Notes under the pieces: model-generated | Told to the model about the DNA's origin: nothing | Seen by the model: only the letters and a program-made list of their open reading frames with translations | Databases searched by the model: none | Part shown: positions 1 through 11,600 of the stretch, piece by piece | Layout: each line of letters begins with the position of its first letter | Position numbering within the stretch: position 1 is the stretch's first letter | NCBI GenBank assembly: GCA_015679605.1 | Contig: JAAAVE010000559.1 | Span: 1-16,939, forward strand | Reading direction: 5' to 3' | DNA length: 16,939 bases | DNA from: Podila epigama | Taxonomy: Eukaryota > Mortierellomycota > Mortierellomycetes > Mortierellales > Mortierellaceae | Program-made: the position numbers and the translations under genes

Positions 1-107
1 CTTGCAAAATGCTTCTTGCAAATACAAACAAATCATAACAAACAAACAAAGCAACAAAATGTAGATCGCGTTGACAATTATGTTGGTTGTTATCTATGTC
101 GTTTTCT

Positions 108-113
108 TTTATT
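108..113 (-). terminator. candidate poly(A) signal AATAAA of the Sec7 gene
   Basis: AATAAA on the minus strand lies 26 nt past the stop codon of the Sec7 gene, in an A/T-rich 3' flank. Further downstream the flank has CAAA/TTTG-type repeats (about 26-56). Position and sequence fit a cleavage signal; there is no transcript evidence. Confidence 0.45.
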
Positions 114-138
114 TTTTTGTTTGTTCAGCTTGGTTCAA

Positions 139-3100
139 TTACTCGAGAACCAACAGTTCACCTACACGACCCATAAACTCTTGAAGCGCAACTCTCACAT
201 CTGTCCGCTCAACGCCCACCAAGCGAATAGCAAGTCGGAAGTAATCTGGCAACTCTCGACGAAGACCTTGATATTTTCTCTTGTCAGACTCTAGTGTTTG
301 TGCACTAGCATTGTTGCTGTTGCTTCCACCATTGACATTGCCAGTATTGAGATGATGGCCAAAGGACGGTGAGGTCATGGGCGAGATTCGCTTCGACGAT
401 AATGACGGTGATCCTTGTGAAGTCACTGCTGCATTCGGCCACCAGATAGGCGTTCTTTGGAGCTCTCGTAGAACCATAGTCAGCTGCGATTGGTTGACAA
501 TCACATCCTTGGGGTACTTGCTCGGTTCGCTCAGCATGCCAAGGTAGCGCGCCACAATCAACTTGGACTCTTGCACAAGTGGCTCCAACACTGCTTGAAT
601 CTCATCCTCTGCATCATATCCTTCTCCATCACCAAACTGGCGGTAAAAGTCAAACAGCACCGAGACATAGGTCGTCAGCGCCAAGTTCTCTTGCTTGAAC
701 ATGTTGGGCATCTGTTGGATCTGACCAGACTTGTATAGGTAGTGACGAAGTTCATAGTTGTCATTGAAAGCGCGCACGAATCTGTAGGACTTGCGTAGAC
801 ACTCCAACCACCGGTGGCGAAGACCCGTAGGCATATTATGCAGGAATCGAGGCTTGATGGCGGGTACGGCTGCGCCTGACGCTGCTGCCGCTGCTGCTGC
901 TGCCATTGCAGTTGGGGGCGCTCCACCATGGAGTTGCTCATTGTTAGCACCAGCAGAGAATGAAGAGGATCGAGATCCAGACAAGCCACTACCATCTCTG
1001 TTGTTGTCAATAGTGTGACCCTGCAACTGTTGACCAGCGTTCGATGGCGCAGAGACGTGATGAGCCGTGTAAGGAGAAGATGACGATGGCCAGAGCGAGA
1101 GGTCTACCAAAGCCATATCCTTGACAAATGTGATCGCGACCAAGTGAATCGCGCATTTGGTCACCGTTTCCTGGAAATCGAATCGGGGTCCGCTTGGTGC
1201 AGCACTTCCATCAGCTCCTGCGCCAGCTCCTGCAGCAGCAGCAGCAGCGGCAGCAGTACCATTCTCTCCTGTATGTACTGCTCCAGTATCGACAACCATA
1301 ACCTCATGCGGCGTCGTCATCTCAAAGATGCTCTCCAAGGTCGAGGTGACCAGCTCCCAGCGCTCTTCATCAAACATAGTGCCGTTCTTGGTGACCAACT
1401 GGCTCAGACAAATGATACCCATCTGGCCTAGATTCTCACTCTTCTTGCTTACCAACAGCGTGATCAGCTCTAGAAGGCCCTTCAAAAAGTCCGTCTGGGC
1501 ATAAAACACTTGCTGGTATTGACGTGAATACAAGTTAATCATCAGGCGGAGTGCCTGGATCCAGATGGTCGACGTCAGGTCACGACGCTTGTAATCAGGG
1601 TCCTTCAGGTCCTCAAAGATGGGCATGAGAACCACGCGGTAGATCTTGGACCAGTACTGCGACTCGAAAATATCTCCAGATCCATTCAGGATCTCAAAGA
1701 GACTGACCAGGGCCTTGGATCGAACATTGGGCAGTTCAGAATCAATCACCACACGAGAAAGACCATACACGATAGGGAACCACTTCAAGAAAAACGTGTC
1801 CTCGTCCTCCTCGACCACAGGCGCTGTTGTCTCCTTTGAATGACCTTCTTCCAAAACTAACTGCTTCTCTTGATGATGGTGGTTCTCCTCCTTATGGGCT
1901 GATGCATCATCAGCCTTGGCCTCGAGCAACAATCCACGCGCACATTTCTTGAGCAAGATCAAGGCTCCATTCACAACCTCCTCATCATAGTTGAAACAAA
2001 ACTCGACAAGACAGTTGACATAATCGACAAAGCTTGTTTCGATCACATCAAAACTGTTATCATAGATCATCTGAACAATACTGAATGCATGCTCTACCAT
2101 AGTGCCGTTGCCATGGGTTGCTGTCCTGCCAAACACGCCAAACATGGGTTTCCATCCTGAGCGAATATTGCTGGCACGAGCCGTAATCATCTGACGAAGA
2201 CTTTGAATAATCAAGTCATGGATAGCGGTCGAAGGATTGTTCTTGTAGATATGCTCAAAGGGTCGCAGGAGCTCGTTTTGAGTGTTGAAGTGAGCCAACT
2301 CATCACGGGCCAAGAACTTCATTGCCAACTGGCGCAAAGAGTCAATAGCAAATGTCGAGACAGTGGCGTTGGAACTGCATCCAACTGCATTAAAGTATGA
2401 CTGCAGAATGCGCCAGATTTGAGTCCACTCGAAACGAATACGGACCATGTTGTAGTCGGCTATTACAGGTCGATAGTTTGTATGTTAGCAATAGGCACGT
2501 ACTCCAGGAACTCTCGTTGGGAGCATCTATACACGAAAACACTAAAAGAAAGAGATAAAAGAAAAAAGTCTTACCGATTTCAACGATACGCTGGAGCATA
2601 TACATCCGGGGGGCATTGCGGGAACCTTCGACCTCATCCAATGACACAGCACAGATCGATTTGAACAGGTGCACGATGGCGTCTCCGCTGAGCGATGTGC
2701 TGTTGGCAAAGATCTTGTCAATAGCAATGATGGTGTCCTGCGACTGAAACTCGTTCATCATGGCCGACAAGGACGCCCTGCGCCTTGAAGAGGTCTGAGG
2801 CATCTGCGAAGAACCACTGGTATTACTGCCAGGCGAGTGGCTCGTTGCAGTATGCTGGTAATCCACTCCGTTAAATCCTTCTGTGGACACGCGGCCTCCT
2901 CGAGGAATTAACTGTAGTTGCTCCATGGCACTAATCGTTTTGAGTACCAAATTCCAGTTGCCTTCCAGATACTCCCCCATGGTGTTGGCAACCTTGAGCA
3001 ACGTACGGATCGCAAGGACGTTCTTGGGTTGCATCTCGCTGACATGATTCATGCCGGTGAGCTTGGCCAACGACGAGATAAAGGCGTCACGCTCAACTTC

Positions 3101-6100
3101 CATGTGAAAGATGCTAGCAATGCGGATGGCACTTGTCATGCCTCGAAGACAGAGATCAATCGCTTCGGCGTTGATGGCGGCAAACTCGCGGGTCTTGGGC
3201 TCAGATTTTTGCGCAAAAATGCTCGGGTCAATAGCTTCCTCAAACGCCAAGCTAAGCGTTGCCATGGCTGGCCAGCAGGCCACGGCAAACATTGGCTTCA
3301 CATGCTCGGCATGGGTTGCATTCCTCCATGCAGCGGTGCTCTTCACTCGACCCTCGTTACCGGCCAAAAGCGCACGAGCGTTCTTTTGCATCTGCGAAAT
3401 GGCCATATCATACAACTCTTGACGCTGCTTAATCGTTCCTGCAGCAATGGGATTCGACTTTGTTGCCTCTCTGGCCTGCTCCTCCTCCAAGACGATCTCG
3501 TTGTTGGAGATGTTGTGAAAGATCTCGGACAAGTACTCATCTGGCAAGTTGCTGTTGTCATTGATGCCACGATTGTTCTTGATAAAGTCTTGGACATCCA
3601 TTCTGCGTTTGACGCTGTCCGAGTGCTGGTCGGTGTTGAGCATGATGACGGAGAAGGCCAGGGTATAGGCTGTATCAGCGTTGGCAAAAACCTTTCCGTT
3701 CGTCTCGCAGTAGCGGTCAGCAAACTTTTCCATGAGTCTGTCAATCTTTTGCGACTCTCCAGGAAGGCGGAAGGTCTGGAGGAACATGCGTAGCGCATCC
3801 ACGAATCCAACGCCAGTAAAGTCGAGTCGGTCCACGAAAGCGTGCATCACCTTGATGGCCCTCTCGTCACCGTCTCCAATGTACTCTCCAATAGCAGCCT
3901 TGTCCAGGCTGGGGGTGTTCATGAGGTAGGCGGCGATGGCTGCGTAGTCATCCTTGATAAAGCCCTGCTTGATCAAAAAGTCGACTCCCTTCAGAGGTTT
4001 GGTGTTAAAGAGGCGAACACCCTTCAAGAAGAGCTGCTTCCTGGTCATAATCTCTTCAAACTCTGCAGGATGGTCATCTCCAAGGGAATCAGCCGACCCT
4101 ACAGAACTCACTGAAGTAGATGACATGTTGGCACCATTGGAATGTTGACTTCGCATCGACATGGCCAGCAACGGATTTTTGGAGACAATAACAGGGTGTG
4201 ACATTTTGTTGTAAGACAACGACGAGGACGATACATGGTGTGACTTTTGAGAGCCAGGAGATCCATTTGCGACTTCAGATGAATCGCCATCCTGCTGAGG
4301 TGAGGCAGGCGCGGCGGTATTGTTTTGATCGGATGAGGATTCTCGGGGATGGCTGTTCGAGGCAGAGGATGAGGCTAGGGCAACATCGATGGCTTCAGGC
4401 AAACTGTTGACGCCCCCAACATCCTTGGACCAATCTACAAGAGAGTCCAAGACAGACACCATACATCTCAATCCTTGGACGGCCAGACGGCGATCCTGAA
4501 TCAACGCCCAAGCATCCTTCTCGTTGAGTAAAAGCTGTTTTCCCATCATGTTTCCAACAGTTGTCGAAGCATTCACCTTGCCACGACCCTGAGCAATACG
4601 GGACAGAGAGTTGACAATGTGTTCAAAGACGGAGGCCATGGAAAAGTCGCAGTCAAAGTTGAGGTAAATGTCGACGAGGGTCTGGGGGTTGGAGCAGATC
4701 TTGTGGAGACCCTGAAGAACCATTTCCTTTTGTCTCATCGTTGCATTCGACATGTCCAAGAACTTGAGATAGAACTCGTTGAAGAGTACCTCCACTTCAG
4801 CCTTGAGCTGGGCACGGTAGTAACGCAATACAGTCAAGAAGAGCGAGAGCGAAAACTCAAAGAGTGTTTCGTTGGCAGACACTCCGTTTTGCGAGAGCGA
4901 AACACACAGGTACTGGCGAACTGCACTGACAAAGAGAGGGTCGGTCTGGAACACTGGACCAGAATTGTTCATCATGGACAGGATCAACTCTAGAACCAAG
5001 GCGCGGCCACGAATAGAAAGTTCTTCCTGCTGGGCATTGTGAGGTGCAAGCTCGGAACGCATGGAGAGCTTGCACAAGAGCCGGAAGGTCAAGTAGACGT
5101 CCTGTCGCGAGAGTCGACATTTGGCGAGGGCTTCCTCAAGAGGTGTGAGTTCCCTTCTCTCAGGTGCTACAGGAGCTGCAACAACAGTGCTTACAGAGTT
5201 TGTTGAAGGAGTTCTCTCCAAGATCGGTGAGGGAGGCAAAGGAATTTCACTTGGCTCCAGTGTAGCATTTTCAACATTTGATACCTCTTCATCCTCTGGT
5301 TCCTTGGCGTCGTCAGCTTGTTCCACTTTTGGTGCTTCCTGAGCATCCGTGTTGTCATCGACAGAAGAGGATGTGAATGAACTTGTTGCGTCTTCTGATG
5401 TTTTCGCCTCATCATCTTCTGGTGCATTCGACTTTGTGGCCAGTTCATTATCCTTTGACTCTGACTGATGGGGGATGGAAACACAAAGTGTCGCCGAGAT
5501 GATAAAGAGAAAATGGCGTTAGCAAGAAAAACCTTTTAGTTTCTAATCCGATGCAAGAATGATGCCAGCAGGTCGCACTTACAACATCAGCCTTTTTGAT
5601 CATCTTTTCAATATCGCGCAGGGTATGAGCGTCAGTTTCCATCTTTGAGATAATGAGGTTAACCATCTGGGTGAGTCCTGCTTTGGCCGTGGCCTGGAGA
5701 ATAGGCGATTTTGCCCAGCAAAAGATGTTGCAGCTTGTCTGAATGATCTTTAGAAGTGAAGCGTGGTGGACGTGGCATGATGAAGTGACAAGCGTCAACA
5801 GAATCTATTCCGTGGTAGTGAAAAAGAGCAACGTGTTCAGTCCAAACGAGATCCACGCTCACAAAAAAATTTTTTTTTGGCCAACCAACCAAAAAAAAAA
5901 AAAAAGTCGAGACCCTGGTCCTGTTCACACTACAACACTTCACGAGCCTCTTTCATTTCGATTGGATGACAAAAAAAAAGATGATTGATACCTTGATGAT
6001 TTGCAATTGAACATTATCATCTGTGCTGCCAGGTCCGCGGTATGTCATACAGATGGTGTGAACAATCTCATCAATCAGTCTGGGTGGTGAAGGGTAGTGG

Positions 6101-6654
6101 TCAGGTCCAACAGTGTTTGCGCCAGGGACGTTGGGCACGAGGTGGTCTGTAGGGTCTGAACAGTCAATATGGCTCAAATCATTGACCTCACTAAAGGCAG
6201 CAAACTTTGGGCGAGGTGCAGATGACCCGGGCCCAGAGACAGGTGCAACGGTCGCCGTCGGTGGCAATGTCAATGGTGAATCCCCAGTGAGCTTGCCATG
6301 GGCGATGAGTTTATGTAAGGCGTCGAGTGCGAGGACCTTGACCTTGTTAGAGACGGACGGCGCACAGGCGAGTTTGAAGACGACCCAGTACTCTTCAGCT
6401 TCAAGCGAGTCAGCCTCGATCGACAATGAATTTGATGTGGTCGACTTTTGAAGACTGGGCTCTGGTGTCGGTGGTGGGTGAGACTCATCAATGCTGGCAG
6501 TGGGTGTTGGGTCCAGCGACGGTTTGGGTACAGATGCAAGCTTGGCAGCCTGGATGCGCTCCATGGCGCCTTGCGCAGCCTCGACAAGGTCGCGCTCCTT
6601 GCGAGGATGGGCCTCGGCCAAGAGCCGCTGTAAAGCGAGTTCTAGGCTGGACAT
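139..6654 (-). CDS. SEC7: Sec7/BIG-type Arf guanine-nucleotide exchange factor, four exons
   Basis: Activates Arf GTPases by GDP/GTP exchange, in this family at the trans-Golgi and endosomes, to drive vesicle coat assembly. My exons, read on the minus strand, are 6654-5992, 5804-5583, 5464-2575 and 2459-139 (stop TAA at 139-141). All introns are GT-AG, phases agree, and the sum is 2032 codons, i.e. 2031 residues, close to yeast Sec7p. Order: DCB domain (about 1-295), an acidic Ser/Glu-rich linker (about 296-400), HUS domain with the NFDCD HUS box (564-568), a Ser-rich linker, the Sec7 catalytic domain (about 769-956) with the glutamic finger in FRLPGES (Glu865) and NRGIND, then HDS repeats to the C-terminus. 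Two poly-Ala runs (around 1666 and 1782) lie in the HDS part. The junction giving RIVEIADYNM agrees with the conserved family sequence there. The start is the first ATG of the DCB frame. Family assignment is firm; exact start less so. Confidence 0.96.
5870..5899. repeat. perfect inverted repeat inside Sec7 intron 1
   Basis: Within intron 1 (5805-5991) nine T plus GG at 5870-5880 are followed by an 8-nt spacer (CCAACCAA) and then CC plus A run at 5889-5899, an 11-bp perfect stem. The A run continues to 5905. In the transcript this would place a U-rich stretch opposite an A-rich one in a hairpin. Homopolymer stems arise easily by slippage, so function is not implied. Confidence 0.6.
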
Positions 6655-7360
6655 GTGTGATGTAATGTGGTGAGATGTTGGCGATGTAATCGTTTTGATC
6701 TCGCCGGTTCCGTCACTCGTCTATTTTATATGAATTTGTATATTTTTTTTAGTCTAGCACAGAACTCAGAGCGCGACAAGAGATGATAGTGTCGTGTGGA
6801 TGATGAAGTGAGCGTGTGATGACGATGATGTGGCGCTTAGGGGATGTGTCTACGTGAGAAGGCGGGACTGAGTTTGTGCGGCGTGTATGAATGTATTTAT
6901 GGGTAGGAGGAGGGGGAGTGATGGTGGAGGAAAAAAGAAGAGATGGAAGAGAAGGAAGAAGAGAAGGAAGAGAAGAGATGGAAATTTTTATTGCATCAAA
7001 TTAAAAGGCGCTTGAAAATAAAGATGAACGCCAGCATTATTTTCATCCTTTTGTTCTTCTATTTGTCCCCCCCTTGTTGTGTGTTACCCAGTTGACAGGT
7101 CACAGCATGCAGGCTACAGTCAAGCATTCAACAGGATGCAACCATGTCGCTGTAGGATGATGGACATTCCTTTTGGTACCAAGTAAGGATGGAGAGAGTG
7201 TATGTTACTTCCCCAAGGCAGACAGACAGCACGGACTTGAACTTTTGCACGCACCCATTGCACTTGACAGACAACCAACTTGGGCGCCACCAAGGAAAAA
7301 CCCGTGACAAAAAATTGTTTTTCGACTGTGCTGGACGCCAAATAACCATTGATTCATGCA
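6655..7360. promoter_or_regulatory. divergent intergenic region between the Sec7 and IF-3 genes
   Basis: No gene is visible in these 706 bases. A nearly pure purine tract on the plus strand (about 6901-6982), i.e. pyrimidine-rich on the Sec7 sense strand, lies 250-330 bases upstream of the Sec7 ATG and probably marks its promoter or leader. A CT-rich stretch ending in a C run (about 7040-7075) sits on the IF-3 sense side. Several short upstream ATG frames exist before the IF-3 start, e.g. 7136-7186 (16 codons), but whether they are transcribed is unknown. Confidence 0.5.
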
Positions 7361-8533
7361 ATGGTTCATTTTTCCCATTGGCCCTGCAAACTCTTCCCTC
7401 AAATGCTCACCACCATCCGTTGTTCAGCATCCACCCTCTTGGCGTCTCACCGCAGATCATGCATCTCTGCAGGCCAGAGGGCCTACTCAAACCGCTCCAA
7501 CGGCTCTGCATTTCTCAACAACCTCGAGTTTCTTGCTCCTGCTGCTAAATCGTCCTCCCATTCAACAAAAACCACTACAGGCACAGCGGCTGTCGGTCAT
7601 GGGCCAGTCTCCCCGAGTCACCCAAGAGCCTTTCAACAGTCTACTCCTGGACTTGTGGGTAGCAGTGGATCTCAGGGCCCCCGTCTGAGCAGTAACAGAG
7701 AGTTCCTCAAAGGTCAGGCTGAATTCAGACCAGACCCATTCAAGAGCACATTTGCATCCAAGAGAGCGACTCCAGCGTCAACTTCAGCTCTCTTTGGTAG
7801 CTCATTAATGGATGACTTGATGAAGCCAAGACGGAGAATTGTCAACAATAATAATAACAACAACAACACCAACATCAACGACCCCACAAGCGACTTGAAC
7901 ATCGAAGGCGGTGACCTGTTTTTAGAGCGCAACCACCGCGTTAGCCGCACCAGTAGTAACGTTAGTAAATCCAACAAGCACACCTTTGACGGCATTGACA
8001 GATACGGTAATGACCATCGACCACCTCAGGATCGTCCTCGACGCAATGAAGAAATTGACTCTCAATGGATTCAGTATGTTTCTTTGGAGGGCAACCAAGG
8101 ACAAAAGCAACTCTCACATGTGTTGCGGACAATTGATCGCTCTGAATATCACCTCGTCGAAGTGGATGCCAGTGCCCGACCTCCCGTTTGCAAACTGATG
8201 AGCAAAAAGGAACTGTTTGAAAAGGCCAAGGCTGCCAAAGCTGCCAAGAAAGCAAATGTCTTGACAAAGGAGCTTCAACTCAATTGGGGTACCGACGAAA
8301 ACGATCTCAAGCACAAACTCGCTCGGTGCAGGGGCTTTTTGGAAAAGGGACACCGTCTCGATATTCAAATCAATGGCAGGCGTGGCAGAATCGTTACGTC
8401 TACAGAACGCGACGTTCTTTTTGAACGCGTCAAGGCAGAGTTTGAGCCCATATCAAAGTATGTCAAGCAACCCGAGTGGGTCAAGGCAACAACCGTCACC
8501 ATGCTTCTCCAAGGCGTGGCCGTGAAAAAGTAG
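7361..8533 (+). CDS. mitochondrial translation initiation factor IF-3
   Basis: Single-exon gene, 390 residues from the ATG at 7361. IF-3 binds the small mitochondrial ribosomal subunit and helps select the start codon and keep subunits apart. The N-terminal IF-3 domain begins near residue 229 (NEEIDSQW) and includes HLVEVDASARPPVCKLM, matching the family pattern LVEV...A.PPVCK. After a Lys/Ala-rich linker comes the C-terminal domain with KELQLNWGTDENDLKHKL and FLEKGH. The first 228 residues are low complexity (Ser, Asn, an eight-Asn run near 7843-7868), so the extension is longer than in human MTIF3. Two starts are possible. The ATG at 7361 has G at -3 and +4. The ATG at 7403 gives a cleaner Arg/Ser-rich, acid-free targeting peptide (MLTTIRCSAS...) with a likely processing site at RAY/S. 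Mitochondrial location is inferred from that presequence. Confidence 0.92.
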   Translation: MVHFSHWPCKLFPQMLTTIRCSASTLLASHRRSCISAGQRAYSNRSNGSAFLNNLEFLAPAAKSSSHSTKTTTGTAAVGHGPVSPSHPRAFQQSTPGLVGSSGSQGPRLSSNREFLKGQAEFRPDPFKSTFASKRATPASTSALFGSSLMDDLMKPRRRIVNNNNNNNNTNINDPTSDLNIEGGDLFLERNHRVSRTSSNVSKSNKHTFDGIDRYGNDHRPPQDRPRRNEEIDSQWIQYVSLEGNQGQKQLSHVLRTIDRSEYHLVEVDASARPPVCKLMSKKELFEKAKAAKAAKKANVLTKELQLNWGTDENDLKHKLARCRGFLEKGHRLDIQINGRRGRIVTSTERDVLFERVKAEFEPISKYVKQPEWVKATTVTMLLQGVAVKK

Positions 8534-8538
8534 AGTAA

Positions 8539-8544
8539 AATAAA
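8539..8544 (+). terminator. candidate poly(A) signal AATAAA of the IF-3 gene
   Basis: AATAAA starts 6 nt after the IF-3 stop codon (8531-8533), inside the 87-bp gap shared with the convergent Vip1-type gene. A very short 3' UTR is implied if it is used. Confidence 0.45.
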
Positions 8545-8601
8545 ATGTTGTGTACTATGTTTTGATTCAAAGATCCGATGGAAAATGTTTTCTTATCATT
8601 T

Positions 8602-8607
8602 TTTATT
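8602..8607 (-). terminator. candidate poly(A) signal AATAAA of the Vip1-type gene
   Basis: AATAAA on the minus strand lies 14 nt beyond the stop codon (8621-8623) of the inositol pyrophosphate kinase gene, 57 bp from the opposing IF-3 signal. Confidence 0.45.
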
Positions 8608-8620
8608 TGAACTATCATGT

Positions 8621-11600
8621 TCAAGTGTTTCTCGTGACAAAGTGGGCATCAAGCGATCCACGGCCAACGGGTGGCGATCCAACAATCATCAGTGGGGCAT
8701 CATCTTCAATAATGTCCTCTTCTCCCTCGGCAACCACCAGCTTATGGCCCAGCATTCGACTCTCGCGGATCCTACGGTTGACACTCCTGTACTTTGGGTC
8801 TTCTCCTTGTACCTTGTAGTAACGTAAAGCTGCATCCAAGGGCAAATGGTCAGTCAGGTTCCGCCGCTGCATTACTGACAAACAGTGCTTGGCATCCATC
8901 TGGAGGTCCAGTATATTGGAATTGCCAGCGCCTGGTGAGAATCCAATTCGCAGCGAGTATTCTGGCGTCGTCTGGGGTGAAACCGGCTCTCGTGTCACTT
9001 GAGGTGATCCAATGGGTGACGTTGATGAACTCGGTGGGGCCGAAGGTCCACTCCGTTCATACAGTTCAAACGTGATCTGGGTAAGATCTAGTACATGTTT
9101 GATGGGGTCCGCAAATGAGTTAGTCTCATTTAGTTTGACTAGAGGCTCTTCTTGAAAAACACGCGGTGACTTTTTTGTACAACACTTACAATCCAACTCT
9201 GGGATCTCGGACTTGCGAAGGCGTGTTGGCATACCAGAAAGGTAGACAATGTTAAGCAACGTATGGACATGCGACTCTAATGAAGGTGACATGTGTTGTG
9301 TTTGCATAGGGTGTCCACATCCACTACGTCTTAGTTCATCTACAATACAAGCAGAAACGCGATGTTCAAACAAAGCAAGGCATGGCCAACCAACCTTTCG
9401 TAAAGTAGAGTCTTGTGCAAGGGGCTGACGATTTCTTGCAGGCTTCCAAGTCGTCCACGATTTGCTTGATGAGAGGTAAACTTGTCAAAAGACCAATCTC
9501 AAGGCGGTCTTCTGGAGTGATGCCATATTCCAATGGAGCCACAAAGTCAAAAAGAATCTTGGCCTTGGTATACAGTTCCTTGATTGGACCCATGCCTGTT
9601 CCTGCCTCAGTGTCTACAAAGATATTCTCCAGGAATTGTCGGTTGTGCAGTGCATCGTATTTAAGCGAGTCATACAACTCCGAGACCTTGGACGGGTCGA
9701 AATCTGACCGTTCAACATCCGCAAACTCGCTAAAAATCTTTTCCCAGCGCTCATAGAACAAGGAAGGACTCTCGTAGCAGCACCAAGACTTTTGAATCGA
9801 TTCAATGTCCATCTGCTTAAAGTTTGTCCGCATGACCTCTCGAAGCGCGCGCATGGAAACGATAATGTCTTGAACGAGCTCTCCTGGGTCCGGTCTATCC
9901 TTGGGCCAGAGTTCTTCAATATCCTCAGCATGGTCTGGTTGCAAAAGGTCATAAAGTTGCTTCTTGACAAGATCTGTCTTTTCTTTGGCCGCATTGCTGT
10001 CGTCCAACATCTCTTTCCGGATCAAAAGCATGTCCTTGGGCACTTCACGTATGTCCAAAAAGCGCTGAGTGAAAAGTTCAGCGGTGGCCCGGACACGTCG
10101 TTCGGATGAAGTAAAGATCTTGACATCATCAAAAACATTCTTGTTCATGATGAGTAGATCCTTTCGCAGGTTGTCACCAAGATCTCTAGATTGATACTTG
10201 GCAGCGTGTGTGAACTAGACGACAATAGTGGCATTTTCAGTTAGTGAAAGATGGAGGGCGGAGAGAGGTGCTGCAGCCTCACGCATGTCATCATGTAACA
10301 AGCTATTTTTTTCCCGCTCTATATCTTTGGAAATAGATCCAAAGATCCATCCATCTCTTACCTCACCACCCCATTTGACAATAATCTGGAGCTTAACGGT
10401 TTGTGTGCCATCTTCATCCTTTGCAATAGTTGGCTTAACCTGGACCTTGGTTCCTGGTAGATTGGATTTCTTGTCCAGGATGTTTTTGAGCAGCATGAGC
10501 TTGCTACTATCCTCGAGACCTTCTTCCATTGCCTGCACTGCAGCTGCAGAGACGAGCTTCAAGTCTCGTGCCTGTCGAATAATGACCTCCTCTCCACCTC
10601 CGTTCAAGAGCTCGCGGAATGGTGCAGAGCTAAAAGTAAACTTCATCTTTTGCTTGGGTGTTCGATCTGCATGCCGGAAGACAGATACGAATGCCTTGAG
10701 CCGCCACGAGTTTTCTGCGCTTAGTTCCTTAGGAAGCACGACTTCAGACAGTTTCCGTTGTCGAGCATTGCGCAGGAAGACATCCTGAAGGATCTTTGCA
10801 CAGTTGTTGTAATAGTAGTTGTTGCCCTTGACAAAGGACCAGCCATTGACATCAATCACATAGGATGTACCATTGACTCGAAGCAGATCAAAGCCGCAGA
10901 CACGCTGACCAAACACTTTGTATATGCCAACAGCCATCCTTTTCTCTTCTGGCGTCAACGTCGTGACATAACGGATCTCCTTCCCATCTGTGTTCCGGCG
11001 GACATGTCCATCTACAACTGGAGATCTAGTTGTAGGGGGAGGTTTTTTTTTATGCAGCATGCGATGCCAGGTCAGTCTGAAAACCTCGTTCGTGAAAATC
11101 AAGAGTATGCTTAACAAAGGATATCACATGTTGTTGGCTTACTTTCTTGTCTCTGCATGTACAAACTGATCACCGATGGTATAGACTTTCACGTCCTCCA
11201 GGTTGTCAACGCTCATAAACTCTTCGTAGATGAATGATCCATCTGTCCTTGGCTCAGTGAGGTCAGGGTCGTACTCACTGGACTTGTTTGCGACCTTTGC
11301 ATTGTACGTGTTTTTTCATGCCATGCATATTGCGTTAAAACTCGTCATCATTCTCCTTTGTTTAACAAGGTATAAATGTCATTTTCAAAAAGATGCTGAG
11401 AATATTACCTTGCGAAAGAGTCTCCGTCCTCCGCCTCCAGTGGACGAATGATAATAGATGTGAATGTTGTGATCCTCTCCCGAGACAGGCTTTTCGACAA
11501 AGGGCTTTGTAATGATCTGGTCTCCAATCTGAAGTGTGTCCTGGTCAATCACTTTAAACTCTGGAACGGGTCGGTTCTCGACCACGGAGACACCTCTCAG

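Noticed and set aside
2918-3793. 291-codon open frame on the plus strand
   Set aside because: It is antisense to the Sec7 catalytic domain, which is clearly coded on the minus strand; the frame is a by-product of its codon bias.
7189-7548. 119-codon plus-strand frame overlapping the IF-3 start
   Set aside because: Overlaps the targeting-peptide region in another frame and shows no domain.
10671-10680. Ala in place of Gly in the histidine-phosphatase motif RHADRTP of the Vip1-type enzyme
   Set aside because: Not an inactivating change: from memory, fungal Vip1/Asp1 proteins have this form, and the catalytic Arg and His are present.
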